Shown: positions 19,545-29,640, counted from the first letter of the stretch. The stretch is 64,000 bases of DNA from Bacillus pumilus (GCF_900186955.1 NZ_LT906438.1:2418001-2482000), one strand, 5' to 3'. Notes: generated from the sequence alone by a model not told the origin. Numbers and translations: made by a program.

Positions 19545-19719
19545 CAGATTGTTGACAAAGGGCTAAAATGATCTTGATTTTAGCCCTTTGTCTTCTTTTC
19601 AGCGTAATAGAAAACCTTTGCAGTCTAGGAAGGACGAGCATCGGAGCGGAGCGAATTTAACATTCGTGAGCACCGAAGCGCAGATCTGACACCGAATGCA
19701 AGGGTTTGTCTACACGCTG
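19545..19719 (+). mobile_element. Terminator-inserted miniature repeat, copy A
   Basis: The element spans about 175 bp from CAGATTGTTGACAAAG to CTACACGCTG; its ends are imperfect inverted repeats (12 of 15 match). A near-perfect hairpin at 19554-19592 (16-base arms, GACAAAGGGC...) is followed by TTCTTTTC. A second inverted region runs from CAGCG at 19600 to CGCTG at 19719. The flanks are exact 24-base direct repeats (19521-19544 and 19723-19746), each containing most of the rarA/tcdA terminator. Copies B and C elsewhere in the window share the sequence. It encodes no protein. Confidence 0.85.
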
Positions 19720-19722
19720 GCC

Positions 19723-19746
19723 CCTGCCTATTAGCAGGTGGGCTGT
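19723..19746 (-). terminator. Right copy of the duplicated rarA/tcdA terminator
   Basis: This is the second 24-base copy of the sequence at 19521-19544. The left arm is shortened, so the stem is weaker. On the plus strand it is followed by TTTATTTAT, restoring a T-rich tail for transcripts that pass through the repeat. Confidence 0.7.
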
Positions 19747-20511
19747 TTATTTATCCTTCACACGTGTAATTGGAATATCTTTTAAAAGCTGCATAATGAC
19801 ATGACCACCCATGATCAGTCCTGCAACAGATGGGACGAATGCGTTGGATGATGGCGGCATTTGTGCCTTGCGAATCTTCGCTTCATCATTTCCAACTTCT
19901 TTTCTGACATCTTCGCGGATGACAATCGGACTTTCATCAGAGAAAATGACTTCAATTCCTTTACGAATCCCTTCTTTGCGTAGACGCGTTCTCACGACTT
20001 TTGCAATTGGGTCGGTATGTGTTTTTGAAATGTCATCAATTTTGAAGCGGGTCGGATCTGTTTTGTTTGCAGCTCCCATACTCGAAATGATGTTCACACC
20101 TCGTTTCAGACACTCTTTCATTAAATGAATTTTATAGTGAATCGTATCTGACGCATCGATGACATAATCAAGTGGATATTCAAAAAATTGTTCATATGTT
20201 TCCTCTGTATAAAACATCTTGAGTGCAACAACTTCACATTCTGGATTAATATCAGCGATTCTCGCCTGCATTAAGTCAACCTTTGGCTGACCAACTGTTG
20301 AAAGCAATGCTGGCAGCTGACGATTTACATTTGTAATATCAATATCATCTTTATCAACAAGAACAATACGGCCAACGCCTGAACGAGCGAGTGCCTCAAC
20401 TGCAAATGAACCAACGCCGCCCACACCAAGCACTGCAACTGTACTGTTTTTTAATATATCTAAGCCTTCCTTGCCAATGGCAAGCTCGTTTCTTGAAAAC
20501 TGATGTAACAA
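19747..20511 (-). CDS. tcdA: tRNA threonylcarbamoyladenosine dehydratase
   Basis: The 254-residue ThiF/E1-like enzyme (B. subtilis YrvM) cyclises t6A37 in tRNA using ATP. The nucleotide-binding GVGGVGSFAVEALARSGVG is near residue 30, followed by VDKDDIDITNVNRQ with the adenylation residues. The start is TTG (M-LHQFSRNELAIGKEG) with GGTGG ten bases before it; a GTG three codons upstream would leave almost no spacing. It lies beside 6S RNA and aspS, as in B. subtilis. Confidence 0.93.
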   Translation of the reverse strand: MLHQFSRNELAIGKEGLDILKNSTVAVLGVGGVGSFAVEALARSGVGRIVLVDKDDIDITNVNRQLPALLSTVGQPKVDLMQARIADINPECEVVALKMFYTEETYEQFFEYPLDYVIDASDTIHYKIHLMKECLKRGVNIISSMGAANKTDPTRFKIDDISKTHTDPIAKVVRTRLRKEGIRKGIEVIFSDESPIVIREDVRKEVGNDEAKIRKAQMPPSSNAFVPSVAGLIMGGHVIMQLLKDIPITRVKDK

Positions 20512-20601
20512 GTGCCTCACTCCACCTTTATTTAAAATGAATCGAAAGAATCATATCATATTCAACCTTCTTCGTCATCCTTCTGAAAAAGAAAAAAACA
20601 C

Positions 20602-20784
20602 AAAAAAGTCCCGACAACGCCGCCAGCTTTTCCTTCGTTTTGAACCCCGCACCATGCAGGTGGGTGCTTTCTTCCTGACTTTATAAGTCCTCTAAAGAGG
20701 CATTTATGCAGAAAGGAAAGGCAAGCTCCCGTATAAAAAAATGTTCGGTCAAAACTAGGTAACCACCGTACGTATCAGGACTTT
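20602..20784 (-). ncRNA. ssrSA: 6S RNA (6S-1, bsrA/ssrSA type)
   Basis: The 350-base gap between tcdA and aspS holds a 6S RNA of about 183 nt on the minus strand. It starts AAAGTCCTGATACG and ends GTTGTCGGGACTTTTTT, so GTCC/GGAC closing ends pair. The centre contains the familiar CCTAGTTTTGACCGAACA and GAGGACTTATAAAGTC segments. The location between aspS and yrvM is that of bsrA in B. subtilis. 6S RNA binds the vegetative RNA polymerase holoenzyme and mimics an open promoter. The final T-run acts as its terminator. Confidence 0.92.
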
Positions 20785-20809
20785 ATTTATTGATTGATGA
20801 AAGCATATC

Positions 20810-20846
20810 ATAGGCATGCCGCTTTTTCAAGCGTTTACATGCCTAT
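20810..20846 (-). terminator. Hairpin after aspS
   Basis: Perfect nine-base arms ATAGGCATG and CATGCCTAT enclose a smaller CGCTTGAAAAAGCG hairpin, 16 bases after the aspS stop. No T-run follows, so it may be a processing or stability element rather than a strong terminator. Confidence 0.5.
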
Positions 20847-20861
20847 ATCCATGCGTCTATT

Positions 20862-22646
20862 TTACTGTTTTACTTTTGTTTTAATCGCTAAACTTAGCTC
20901 ATCAAGCTGCGCTTCGCTCACATGACCTGGAGCATCTGTTAGCACGCAGCTCGCACTTGCCGTTTTCGGGAATGCAATCGTGTCTCTTAGGTTAGAGCGG
21001 CCGGCAAGCAGCATCACTAAGCGGTCAAGACCAAGCGCAATTCCGCCGTGCGGAGGAACACCGTGCTCAAAAGCATCTAGAAGGAAGCCGAATTGTTCAT
21101 AAGCCTCTTCTTTTGAAAAACCAAGTAAGCTAAACATTTTTTCTTGAATGTCCTTTTCGAAAATACGAATCGAACCTCCGCCAAGCTCATAGCCATTCAG
21201 GACAAGATCATATGCCTGTGCCTTCATGTCTTCTGGGCTTGTCTCAATTAATTCAAGATCGTCGCGTACTGGCATTGTGAAAGGATGATGGGCAGCATAG
21301 AAGCGTCCTTCTTCTTCATCTTTTTCAAGCAGCGGCCAATCCACAACCCATAAGAAGTTGAATACAGACTCATCGATGAGTTCAAGCTCTTTGCCGAGTT
21401 TTAAGCGAAGGGCACCAAGTGCGTCATGGACAACAGACGTCTTATCTGCAACAAAGAGTAAAAGGTCGCCTTCTTCGACTTGAAGCTGCTCTTTTAATTC
21501 TGCTTGCTTTGCTTCGTCAAAGAATTTAGCAATCGGCCCTTTTAATTCTGTCCCTTCTGCTTTAAGCCAAGCTAGACCTTTTGCACCGTAGTTCGCAGCA
21601 AATGCACCAAGGGCATCAATGTCTTTTCTTGAGTAATTCGCTGCAGCCCCTTTGACATTGATGGCTTTCACAGCTCCACCATTTTTTACAGCTCCGCTAA
21701 AGACTTTGAAATCAGAGTCTTTTACCGTGTCTGAAATGTTGACAAGCTTCATCTCAAAACGTGTATCTGGTTTATCAGAACCATAAGAATTCATTGCTTC
21801 ATCATAGGTCATACGAGGTAATGGCAATGTCAGCTCTACGCCTTTGACATCTTTCATCACCTTTGCCATCATCTCTTCAGCAAGCGTCATAATGTCCTCT
21901 TGACTCATAAAGGACATTTCGATATCGACTTGTGTGAATTCCGGCTGACGGTCAGCACGCAAGTCTTCATCTCTAAAGCAGCGGGCAATTTGATAGTAAC
22001 GATCCATTCCTGAGACCATCAGCAATTGTTTAAATAATTGCGGGGACTGAGGCAAGGCATAGAACTCTCCTTCGTGTACACGGCTTGGAACAAGATAGTC
22101 ACGTGCACCCTCTGGCGTACTTTTTGTTAAAATTGGTGTTTCAATATCTAGAAAGCCGTTGTCATCTAAGAAATGGCGGAATGCTCTTGTAACCTCGTGT
22201 CGCATTTTCATCGTTTCAAACATAGCAGGACGGCGAAGGTCTAAGTAACGGTATTTAAGGCGCACATCTTCTGATACCTCGTCCGCTTGATCTGAAATCA
22301 CAAAAGGAGGGGTCTTCGCTTCATTTAACACGCTGACCGTTTCGACTTGTATTTCAATTTTCCCTGTTTTTAGATTTGGATTAATTGTTGCTTCTTCTCT
22401 TGCGACAACCGTTCCTTTAATATCAAGGACATATTCATTACGAATCGATTCTGCTGTCTCAAGTGCCTCTTTTGAAAGGTCTGGATTGAAGACAGCTTGT
22501 ACAATTCCTGTACGGTCACGCAGATCAATAAAGATTAATCCGCCAAGGTCACGTCTTTTTTGAACCCATCCTTTTAATACAACGGTTTGACCGATTTGGT
22601 CTTCTGTTACTTCTCCACAATAAAAAGTTCTACCAAACACAAACAT
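20862..22646 (-). CDS. aspS: Aspartyl-tRNA synthetase
   Basis: The 594-residue class II synthetase charges tRNA-Asp. It has an N-terminal OB-fold ([24 protein letters not shown]), motif 2 around [18 protein letters not shown], a bacterial GAD insertion domain, and motif 3 [13 protein letters not shown] near the C-terminus. The length matches bacterial-type AspRS. The ATG at 22646 follows AAGGAG with a short four-base spacer; a GTG two codons later is an alternative. It is 12 bases after hisS and shares its T-box leader. Confidence 0.97.
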   Translation of the reverse strand: MFVFGRTFYCGEVTEDQIGQTVVLKGWVQKRRDLGGLIFIDLRDRTGIVQAVFNPDLSKEALETAESIRNEYVLDIKGTVVAREEATINPNLKTGKIEIQVETVSVLNEAKTPPFVISDQADEVSEDVRLKYRYLDLRRPAMFETMKMRHEVTRAFRHFLDDNGFLDIETPILTKSTPEGARDYLVPSRVHEGEFYALPQSPQLFKQLLMVSGMDRYYQIARCFRDEDLRADRQPEFTQVDIEMSFMSQEDIMTLAEEMMAKVMKDVKGVELTLPLPRMTYDEAMNSYGSDKPDTRFEMKLVNISDTVKDSDFKVFSGAVKNGGAVKAINVKGAAANYSRKDIDALGAFAANYGAKGLAWLKAEGTELKGPIAKFFDEAKQAELKEQLQVEEGDLLLFVADKTSVVHDALGALRLKLGKELELIDESVFNFLWVVDWPLLEKDEEEGRFYAAHHPFTMPVRDDLELIETSPEDMKAQAYDLVLNGYELGGGSIRIFEKDIQEKMFSLLGFSKEEAYEQFGFLLDAFEHGVPPHGGIALGLDRLVMLLAGRSNLRDTIAFPKTASASCVLTDAPGHVSEAQLDELSLAIKTKVKQ

Positions 22647-22658
22647 TCCACTCCTTCT

Positions 22659-23933
22659 TTACGCCTTCTTGTGGGCCTTCATCATTTGAATCAGCTCATC
22701 AAGCTTCACTTCAATTTGTTCACCCGTTGTCGTATCTTTTACATTCACAATGTGCTGCGCCAGCTCATCTTCACCAAGGACAGCAATAAACTTGGCTTTT
22801 AATCGATCAGCCGCTTTAAATTGTCCTTTTAATTTCTTCCCTGTATAGTCCATTTCACTTGAAATGCCTTCTTTTCTCAGACGATTTAATAATGAAACAG
22901 CGTAATCTTTCGCATCATCACCGAGTGCAGCAATGTATAGATCAATGCCATCTTGCAATGGAAGATCAATCCCTTCAGCATCGATTGCTGATAGGAAACG
23001 CTCAATACTCATAGCAAAACCGATTCCTGGTGATTCAGGACCGCCAATTCCTTCAACAAGTCCATCATATCGGCCTCCGCCGGCTAATGTGGTAATCGCA
23101 CCAAAGCCTTCAGCATTACTCATGATCTCAAATGCCGTGTGATTGTAGTAATCAAGGCCGCGCACTAAGTTCGGATCGACGACATATTCAACGCCTATAT
23201 CTGTTAAGTATTGTTTGACCTTTTCAAAATAAGTCCGTGATTCATCATTTAAATAATCTTGAATGGATGGAGCCGTTGCCATCAATTCGTGGTCACGATC
23301 CTTTTTACAATCAAGAATTCGCAGCGGATTTTGATGTAAACGGGTTTGACAGTCATGACAGAATTCATCGATCCTTGGCTCAAAGTGCTCGACAAGTGCC
23401 TTGCGGTAATCTGCACGGCTCTCTTTGTCACCAAGGCTGTTAATGACGAGCTTTAAGTTAGAAAGACCTGCCTTCTCATAAACACTCATCGCAAGGGAAA
23501 TAACTTCTGCATCAATGGCTGGATCCTTTGAACCGATCGCTTCAATCCCAAACTGATAAAATTGACGATATCTTCCCGTTTGCGGACGTTCATAGCGGAA
23601 CATCGGTCCAATGTAATACAGCTTTGTTGGCTGCGCCGGCTGTGCAAATAATTTATTTTCAACATAAGAACGTACGGTTGATGCCGTTCCCTCTGGACGA
23701 AGGGTGATGCTGCGTCCCTTTTTATCTTCAAATGTATACATCTCTTTTTGAACGATATCGGTTGATTCGCCTACTCCCCGTGCAAACAGCTCTGTATGCT
23801 CAAAAATCGGTGTGCGGATTTCTTTGTATTGAAAGGCCGCACATGTATCTCTTGCAATTTGTTCAACATACTGCCAGCGTTCTGACTCTCCAGGTAAAAT
23901 ATCCTGTGTGCCTCTTGGAATATTAAAACTCAT
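22659..23933 (-). CDS. hisS: Histidyl-tRNA synthetase
   Basis: The 424-residue class II synthetase has motif 1 near the N-terminus ([16 protein letters not shown]), motif 2 [16 protein letters not shown], the histidine motifs [14 protein letters not shown] and [11 protein letters not shown], motif 3 [12 protein letters not shown] and a C-terminal anticodon-binding domain. The ATG at 23933 follows AGGAGG and gives the same length as in B. subtilis; eight upstream codons in frame are left out. It leads a hisS-aspS operon behind a T-box. Confidence 0.97.
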   Translation of the reverse strand: MSFNIPRGTQDILPGESERWQYVEQIARDTCAAFQYKEIRTPIFEHTELFARGVGESTDIVQKEMYTFEDKKGRSITLRPEGTASTVRSYVENKLFAQPAQPTKLYYIGPMFRYERPQTGRYRQFYQFGIEAIGSKDPAIDAEVISLAMSVYEKAGLSNLKLVINSLGDKESRADYRKALVEHFEPRIDEFCHDCQTRLHQNPLRILDCKKDRDHELMATAPSIQDYLNDESRTYFEKVKQYLTDIGVEYVVDPNLVRGLDYYNHTAFEIMSNAEGFGAITTLAGGGRYDGLVEGIGGPESPGIGFAMSIERFLSAIDAEGIDLPLQDGIDLYIAALGDDAKDYAVSLLNRLRKEGISSEMDYTGKKLKGQFKAADRLKAKFIAVLGEDELAQHIVNVKDTTTGEQIEVKLDELIQMMKAHKKA

Positions 23934-23977
23934 TTTTCGTCCTCCTACGACCATCATTCATTTTTTATGTGGACATA

Positions 23978-24272
23978 TAAAAAACCCCCGCCTCTACTAT
24001 GTGTATAGTAGGGACGAGAGTTATACCCGTGGTGCCACCCTAGTTGGAACATGATCTAGCCATGTTCCCGCTCAAATCCTTAACGCAGATTCACGTTCTC
24101 CGCCTATTGACTCATTTTTAGAGCGTTCAGCAGGAAACCTACAGAGTGTTCTTTCGTGATAAATGCCATGCGGATTCGCTTTCAGCCTAAGGCGATTCCT
24201 CTCTGCTCACGCAATTTACCCTACTATTCTCTATCATCAGTTCCACATTTTAAATTTTCAAGTGTGTTGATT
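23978..24272 (-). promoter_or_regulatory. T-box riboswitch leader of hisS-aspS
   Basis: The 370-base gap before hisS holds a T-box leader. AGGGTGGCACCACGGGT lies at 24025-24041 on the minus strand, an AGAGAGG AG-box-like segment near 24203, and a terminator (arms around CTACTAT and ATAGTAG, then GCGGGGG and six T) at about 23979-24020. A CAC histidine triplet in GAACACTC near 24150 is a possible specifier, but I did not fold the stem, so the tRNA assignment is uncertain between His and Asp. Confidence 0.9.
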
Positions 24273-24278
24273 TATATT

Positions 24279-24308
24279 ATAATAAGGTCGGTGCTGCCAC
24301 TCTGTCAA
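24279..24308 (-). promoter_or_regulatory. SigA promoter of the hisS-aspS leader
   Basis: TTGACA (24303-24308) and TATTAT (24279-24284) are 18 bases apart on the minus strand. The -35 overlaps the last codons of yrzK. Confidence 0.7.
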
Positions 24309-24475
24309 CCCTTGCCGTGCCTCTTTTTCTTTTCCAGCTCTTCTTTTGACGTACATCCGTATTCAGATGCGGTTTCTTCAAGGAAGCCTGGTTGATCCAT
24401 TTCGTCGTGCTGCCAGCGATCGATATCACGATGTCCATTATATTGCACTCGTCCTAATTTTCTGCTTAATCTCAT
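24305..24475 (-). CDS. yrzK: Small conserved protein YrzK
   Basis: The 56-residue hydrophilic protein begins MRLSRKLGRVQYNGHRDID and ends in a lysine-rich tail (EELEKKKRHGKG). The ATG is seven bases after AAAGGATG. Its place between yrvJ (divergent) and hisS matches B. subtilis yrzK. No function or domain is recognised. Confidence 0.72.
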   Translation of the reverse strand: MRLSRKLGRVQYNGHRDIDRWQHDEMDQPGFLEETASEYGCTSKEELEKKKRHGKG

Positions 24476-24612
24476 GTTTGTACATCCTTTTATCACGTTT
24501 TTATTTAGTATAAACAGATTGATTCAATTTTATTAGGGAAACTGCAAGGAATTAGTCCATTACATAACGAATTTACATTCATCGGTTTTACAAGGGAGGG
24601 GAAAACACCGTT

Positions 24613-26193
24613 TTGAATCTAAAAAAACACAATCAAATGATGATGCTTCTTACCTGTTTTGTTCTTATCGCAAGTACTTTGCCTATGGCACATGCTACAG
24701 CACAAACAGATCAAGCTGTGGTCGCTACAGATGAAATCAATGTGAGAACGGGTCCTGGTTTAAGCTATGGAATCGCAGCTGTTGTGAAGCGCGGAGAAAG
24801 CTATCCCATTCTCACGAAACAAGGAGAATGGGTGCAGATCGGGCTATCGAACGGTCAAAAAGGCTGGGTCGTCTCATGGCTGATTACAACATCATCTGGC
24901 AGCCAAAAGTCTGCTAAGCCGAAGACACAAAATCAAAGCTCAGCAGAGAGCAGTTCCATTACATCGACAGCCTCTGATCTTCGCATACGGACAGGCCCTG
25001 GGACTTCCTATCAAGTCGTCGGAACTTTCCCGCAAGGCGCTTCGGCTAAAAAGCTGCAGACAAGCGGCGAATGGACAAAAATTTCGTATAAACAAGCAGT
25101 AGGCTGGGTTCACTCTGATTATGTGTCAGGCGGCCAAAAAGCTGCTCAATCAAGCTCTGGCGAGTCCTCTCGCTCTAAACAGACAGGCACAGTTGGCGTA
25201 TCGAGCTTGAATGTAAGGCAATCGGCGGCACCAAATGCACAAGTCGTCGCTTCACTTGCCCGCAACACACAGATCACCATTTTGCGCGAGCAGAACGGCT
25301 GGTATGAAATTGAGGCAAAAGGCGTGAAAGGCTGGGCAGCAAGCTATTACATCGTCACAAGCAATGGAGCGAGTTCGGAGGGTGAAAAGAACTCATCTTC
25401 ATCGGCTTCCCAAAAGAAAGCGTACATTGTTTACGATGGCACCAACATTCGAAAAAGTGCTTCTACCTCTGCTCAGATTGCAGAAAGAGCCACAAAAGGT
25501 GCTGCCTATCAAATTGTTCGCACGCAAGGTGACTGGTACGAGGTGACATTATCAAACGGCGGAACTGGTTATGTGGCAAGCTGGGTCGTTCAAACGAATA
25601 AAAATAGCAGCGAGGCACCAAGACCACAGCAGGATTCATCGTCAGGAACTGGTTCTTTAAAAGGAAAAACGATTGTTCTTGATCCAGGTCATGGCGGAAA
25701 AGACAGCGGTACGATTGGCGCAGATGGTGCGTTTGAGAAGAACATTACCATCAAAACCGCCAATTTACTGGCAGGCAAATTAAGGGCTTCTGGAGCAAAT
25801 GTTTATTTAACTAGAAGTGAAGATACTTTTATCAGCCTTCAATCGAGGGTCGCGACATCTCATTACAGAAATGCAGATGCATTTATTAGTCTTCATTATG
25901 ATAGTTTTATGGACCAAAGTGTCAGAGGAAGTACGGCGTATTATTATCAAGCAGCAAAAGACCAGCAATTAGCGACAAACGTTCATACAGAAGTCGCTAA
26001 ACGCTCTCAAATCCCTGATAAGGGTGTCAAATTCGGAGATTATTTTGTGTTAAGAGAAAACAAACGTCCTTCTCTTTTATATGAACTCGGCTATTTAAGC
26101 AATCCTCAGGAGGAAGCCATCATTTATAGCGCCTCTTACCAAGAACGAGTCACAGAAGGAATGACAGAAGGATTAAAACAATATTTCCGCTAG
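24613..26193 (+). CDS. yrvJ: N-acetylmuramoyl-L-alanine amidase with SH3 repeats
   Basis: The 526-residue secreted autolysin cuts the amide bond between MurNAc and the stem peptide. A signal peptide ends around MAHATA (residue 29). Four bacterial SH3 domains follow, each with the NVR/IRxGPG...GW core (about 35-95, 115-175, 190-250, 270-330), separated by Ser-rich linkers. The C-terminal Amidase_3 domain has zinc and catalytic residues in DPGHGGKDSG, GAFEKN, SLHYDSF and LYELGYLSN. The start is a TTG about 12 bases after GGGAGGG. Substrate timing is unknown. Confidence 0.92.
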   Translation: MNLKKHNQMMMLLTCFVLIASTLPMAHATAQTDQAVVATDEINVRTGPGLSYGIAAVVKRGESYPILTKQGEWVQIGLSNGQKGWVVSWLITTSSGSQKSAKPKTQNQSSAESSSITSTASDLRIRTGPGTSYQVVGTFPQGASAKKLQTSGEWTKISYKQAVGWVHSDYVSGGQKAAQSSSGESSRSKQTGTVGVSSLNVRQSAAPNAQVVASLARNTQITILREQNGWYEIEAKGVKGWAASYYIVTSNGASSEGEKNSSSSASQKKAYIVYDGTNIRKSASTSAQIAERATKGAAYQIVRTQGDWYEVTLSNGGTGYVASWVVQTNKNSSEAPRPQQDSSSGTGSLKGKTIVLDPGHGGKDSGTIGADGAFEKNITIKTANLLAGKLRASGANVYLTRSEDTFISLQSRVATSHYRNADAFISLHYDSFMDQSVRGSTAYYYQAAKDQQLATNVHTEVAKRSQIPDKGVKFGDYFVLRENKRPSLLYELGYLSNPQEEAIIYSASYQERVTEGMTEGLKQYFR

Positions 26194-26222
26194 AAAAAAG
26201 AGGCCACTGCGCCTCTTTTTTG
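26194..26222 (+). terminator. Terminator after yrvJ
   Basis: AAAAAAGAGGCCACTGCGCC forms a short GC stem ending in CTCTTTTTTG right after the stop codon; A and T runs on both sides make it bidirectional. Confidence 0.85.
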
Positions 26223-26240
26223 TTTGGTCGCAAAAGAAAA

Positions 26241-26280
26241 AGACTCTAAACAAACTCCTGCATGAGTTTATCTACAGTCT
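26241..26280 (-). terminator. Terminator after dtd
   Basis: Minus strand: outer arms AGACT and AGTCT, inner arms AAACTC and GAGTTT, then TTTTTCTTTT. It lies ten bases after the dtd stop. Confidence 0.75.
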
Positions 26281-26289
26281 AAAGTGAAT

Positions 26290-26733
26290 CTATTCTTTGC
26301 TATCCATCCAGATGGTGACAGGTCCTGAATTGGTCAATGACACATCCATCATCGCGCCAAAACGGCCAGTTTCTACATGAATGCCTTTTTCTCTAAGGGC
26401 TTTATTGAAACATTCGTAAAGGGCGTTCGCCGCATCTGGCTTGGCTGCTTTCATAAAATTTGGCCTTCTGCCCTTTCTCGTATCACCATAAAGGGTAAAC
26501 TGAGACACAGACAGCACGCTTCCTTTTACATCCAATAACGAATGATTCATTTTCCCGTTTTCATCCTCAAAAATACGTAAATGTGCAAGCTTATCAGCTA
26601 AATAATGCACATCTTCTTCTGTATCTTCGTGTGTGACACCAACGAGTACCATATATCCTTCATTGATGGCTCCTGTGATCTCTTCTTCTACCTTCACAGA
26701 TGCACTTGTCACACGCTGCACAACAAGCCTCAT
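26290..26733 (-). CDS. dtd: D-aminoacyl-tRNA deacylase
   Basis: The 147-residue homodimeric proofreading enzyme releases D-amino acids from tRNA. Diagnostic motifs are [17 protein letters not shown] near residue 77 and the C-terminal [11 protein letters not shown], which carries the Gly-cisPro-like loop that excludes L-amino acids. It is 18 bases downstream of relA and is probably co-transcribed with it, the normal order in Bacillus. Confidence 0.96.
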   Translation of the reverse strand: MRLVVQRVTSASVKVEEEITGAINEGYMVLVGVTHEDTEEDVHYLADKLAHLRIFEDENGKMNHSLLDVKGSVLSVSQFTLYGDTRKGRRPNFMKAAKPDAANALYECFNKALREKGIHVETGRFGAMMDVSLTNSGPVTIWMDSKE

Positions 26734-26751
26734 AGACGATATACTTCCTTT

Positions 26752-28962
26752 CTAATTCATGAATCGGCGAACAGAGTAAATGTCTTTGATTTGTTTAATG
26801 CGTTCTACCACTTTGTGTAAATGGTTAATATTTTGAATAAAGATCGCCATATGGATCGTCGCCACTTTGTTACGATCAGACTTACCAGAAACCGACGAGA
26901 TGTTCGTTTTGGTTTCGTTGACTGCTTGAAGCACCTCATTGAGTAAGCCGCGTCTGTCATATCCTAATATTTCAATTTCCACATTGTATTCTTTACGGTT
27001 TCGAGCAGGCTGTTCATGCTCCCACTCTACCGGAATTAACCGTTCCTGCGCTTCTCCTGTCTTCACGTTCGGACAGTCATCACGGTGAACAGATACGCCT
27101 CGGCCTTTCGTAATAAAACCAACAATGCTATCACCTGGAACAGGATTACAGCACTTAGATAAGCGGACAAGCAGGTTATCTATCCCTTTGACTCTTACAC
27201 CTGCTTCTCGTTTCTTCCCGTGATACGTCTTTGGCTCTACAGTCACTTCTTGAACTGTTTTTTCTTGTTCTTCTTGATCTCTTTGTTTTCTTTCTTTTTC
27301 AGTTAAACGATTGGCGACTTGGAGTGCAGTAATTCCGTTATAACCAACCGCTGCATACATGTCCTCTTCGTTTGAGAAATTAAATTTGTCAGCCACTTTT
27401 TGCAGGTTTTCAGCTGTCAGGATGTCTTTGACATCAAACTCAAGGTTTTTGATTTCTTTCTCCACGAGTTCTCGGCCTTTTCCGACATTTTCTTCACGGC
27501 GCTGTTTTTTGAAAAACTGTCTGATCTTGTGCTTCGCTTGGGAGGTTTGGGCAAGTTTGACCCAATCCTGACTTGGTCCATAGCTGTGCTTTGATGTCAG
27601 AATTTCAATAATGTCACCTGTTTTCAATTTATGATCGAGCGTGACCATCTTTCCGTTGACCTTCGCACCGATCGTTTTGTTCCCAATTTCCGAGTGAATC
27701 CGGTAAGAGAAGTCAATCGGCACGGAACCCGATGGCAGTTCAATGACGTCTCCTTTTGGAGTAAAGACAAACACCATATCAGAGAAGAGATCGATTTTTA
27801 ACGATTCCATAAATTCTTCTGCATCTGTCGATTCATTTTGGAATTCAAGGATTTCTCTAAACCAAGAGAGCTTCTTCTGGAAGACAGCTTCCTCCGTTGA
27901 TTCTGCTGACTCTTTTCCTTCTTTGTATGCCCAGTGCGCAGCAATTCCGTACTCTGCAATTTCATGCATTTCCACTGTTCGGATTTGAACTTCAAGCGGG
28001 TCACCTTTTGGCCCAATCACTGTTGTATGAAGCGATTGGTACATGTTCGGCTTTGGCATTGCAATATAATCCTTAAACCTGCCTGGCATCGGCTTCCAGC
28101 ATGTATGGATAATCCCGAGCACAGCATAGCAGTCTTTAATGCTGTCAACCAAAATACGAACGGCCAGCAGATCATAAATTTCATTAAACTGCTTATTTTG
28201 CAGGACCATTTTGCGATAAATACTATAAATATGCTTTGGTCTTCCGGAAAATTCAGCCTTGATGTTTACCTCTGACACACGATCTTTTACTTCATTGACA
28301 ACCTCGTCCAAGTATTCCTCACGTTCCGCTCGTTTACGCTTCATGAGATTCACGATCCGGTAATATTGCTGCGGATTTAAGTAACGGAGCGCTGTATCTT
28401 CAAGCTCCCACTTAATCTTTGAAATCCCTAATCTGTGCGCAAGCGGTGCAAAGATTTCAAGGGTTTCATTTGAAATTCTACGCTGCTTTTCCTGAGGAAG
28501 GTGTTTGAGCGTTCTCATATTGTGCAGACGGTCTGCCAGTTTAATCAAGATGACGCGTATATCCTGCGCCATTGCCACAAACATTTTTCGATGGTTTTCG
28601 GCCTGCTGTTCTTCTTGTGATTTATATTTAATCTTCCCGAGCTTTGTTACACCATCAACAAGCATCGCAACTTCTTCGTTAAAATGCTCTTTTAAATCCT
28701 GTAATGTCACATCTGTATCCTCGACAACATCGTGCAGGAAACCTCCTGCAATGGTCGATGGGTCCATTTCAAGGTCAACAAGAATCCCCGCCACTTGAAT
28801 TGGATGGATAATATAAGGCTCACCAGACTTCCGGTATTGCTCCTTATGTGCATTTTCAGCATATTCATATGCTCGCTCTATAAATTGAATATGTTCAGCG
28901 GACAGGTATTCTCTTGCATTGTCAATGACCTGCTGCGCCGTTAAAACTTGTTCGTTCGCCAT
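26752..28962 (-). CDS. relA: Bifunctional (p)ppGpp synthetase/hydrolase RelA
   Basis: The 736-residue Rel protein makes and degrades the stringent-response alarmone. The N-terminal hydrolase domain has the HD motif HDVVEDTD near residue 77 and RLHNMRTL. The synthetase domain includes [13 protein letters not shown] and [19 protein letters not shown]. It is followed by TGS ([15 protein letters not shown]), a helical and zinc-finger region ([21 protein letters not shown]), and a C-terminal ACT domain. The HD motif is intact, so hydrolysis is expected. A terminator separates it from apt. Confidence 0.97.
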   Translation of the reverse strand: MANEQVLTAQQVIDNAREYLSAEHIQFIERAYEYAENAHKEQYRKSGEPYIIHPIQVAGILVDLEMDPSTIAGGFLHDVVEDTDVTLQDLKEHFNEEVAMLVDGVTKLGKIKYKSQEEQQAENHRKMFVAMAQDIRVILIKLADRLHNMRTLKHLPQEKQRRISNETLEIFAPLAHRLGISKIKWELEDTALRYLNPQQYYRIVNLMKRKRAEREEYLDEVVNEVKDRVSEVNIKAEFSGRPKHIYSIYRKMVLQNKQFNEIYDLLAVRILVDSIKDCYAVLGIIHTCWKPMPGRFKDYIAMPKPNMYQSLHTTVIGPKGDPLEVQIRTVEMHEIAEYGIAAHWAYKEGKESAESTEEAVFQKKLSWFREILEFQNESTDAEEFMESLKIDLFSDMVFVFTPKGDVIELPSGSVPIDFSYRIHSEIGNKTIGAKVNGKMVTLDHKLKTGDIIEILTSKHSYGPSQDWVKLAQTSQAKHKIRQFFKKQRREENVGKGRELVEKEIKNLEFDVKDILTAENLQKVADKFNFSNEEDMYAAVGYNGITALQVANRLTEKERKQRDQEEQEKTVQEVTVEPKTYHGKKREAGVRVKGIDNLLVRLSKCCNPVPGDSIVGFITKGRGVSVHRDDCPNVKTGEAQERLIPVEWEHEQPARNRKEYNVEIEILGYDRRGLLNEVLQAVNETKTNISSVSGKSDRNKVATIHMAIFIQNINHLHKVVERIKQIKDIYSVRRFMN

Positions 28963-29060
28963 GGAATCACCTTTTTAAATGAAAACTGTATTGTAGTTTA
29001 TTATCAAGAAAAATTCGATAGATGTAAAGAGAAGAAGTCCGCTAAAAGATTTTTGATAGG

Positions 29061-29092
29061 AAAAAAGCACCCTTCCTACCGAGTGCTTTTTT
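29061..29092 (-). terminator. Terminator after apt
   Basis: Minus strand: AAAAAAGCAC, a 12-base loop, GTGCTTTTTT. It lies between apt and relA. Confidence 0.8.
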
Positions 29093-29104
29093 CGTAAAAC
29101 TCCA

Positions 29105-29617
29105 TTAGTATTGCATTAACGTCAAGATGTCGTAACCGTCAAGCTTCTTTCTGCCGTCCAGATACGTCAGCTCAATCAAGAATGCAATTCCTGCCACAAC
29201 GCCGCCCAATTCCTCTACAAGCTTGATGGACGCTTCAATTGTTCCACCAGTCGCAAGTAAGTCATCTGTAATCAATACACGTTGACCAGGACGAATCGCA
29301 TCTTTATGAATCGTTAATACATCTTTCCCATATTCTAAGCCGTATTCGACTTTAACGACTTCACGAGGAAGCTTTCCTTCTTTACGAACCGGTGCAAAAC
29401 CTACACCAAGTGCGTATGCTACAGGGCAGCCAATAATGAATCCACGCGCTTCAGGTCCAACAATGAGATCAATGTCTCTTTCCTTCGCGTATTCAACGAT
29501 TTGATCCGTTGCATAACGGTACACTTCGCCTTTATCCATTAACGTTGTAATATCTTTAAATTGTACACCTTCCTTTGGGTAGTCAGGTACAACTGTCACA
29601 TATTGTTTTAAATCCAT
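29105..29617 (-). CDS. apt: Adenine phosphoribosyltransferase
   Basis: The 170-residue purine salvage enzyme converts adenine and PRPP to AMP. It starts [19 protein letters not shown], preceded by GAGGAGGAAAAGG. The PRPP-binding loop is [16 protein letters not shown] near residue 117, and the flexible loop around [14 protein letters not shown] is complete. It follows recJ by 23 bases, the standard recJ-apt-relA order. Confidence 0.97.
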   Translation of the reverse strand: MDLKQYVTVVPDYPKEGVQFKDITTLMDKGEVYRYATDQIVEYAKERDIDLIVGPEARGFIIGCPVAYALGVGFAPVRKEGKLPREVVKVEYGLEYGKDVLTIHKDAIRPGQRVLITDDLLATGGTIEASIKLVEELGGVVAGIAFLIELTYLDGRKKLDGYDILTLMQY

Positions 29618-29640
29618 CTTTTCCTTTTCCTCCTCGTACG

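Noticed and set aside
26241-26280. Hairpin after dtd that resembles the end of the miniature repeat (16 of 22 bases against the right end)
   Set aside because: It is only 40 bases long, has no flanking duplication and ends in a T-run on the minus strand, so a simple dtd terminator explains it.
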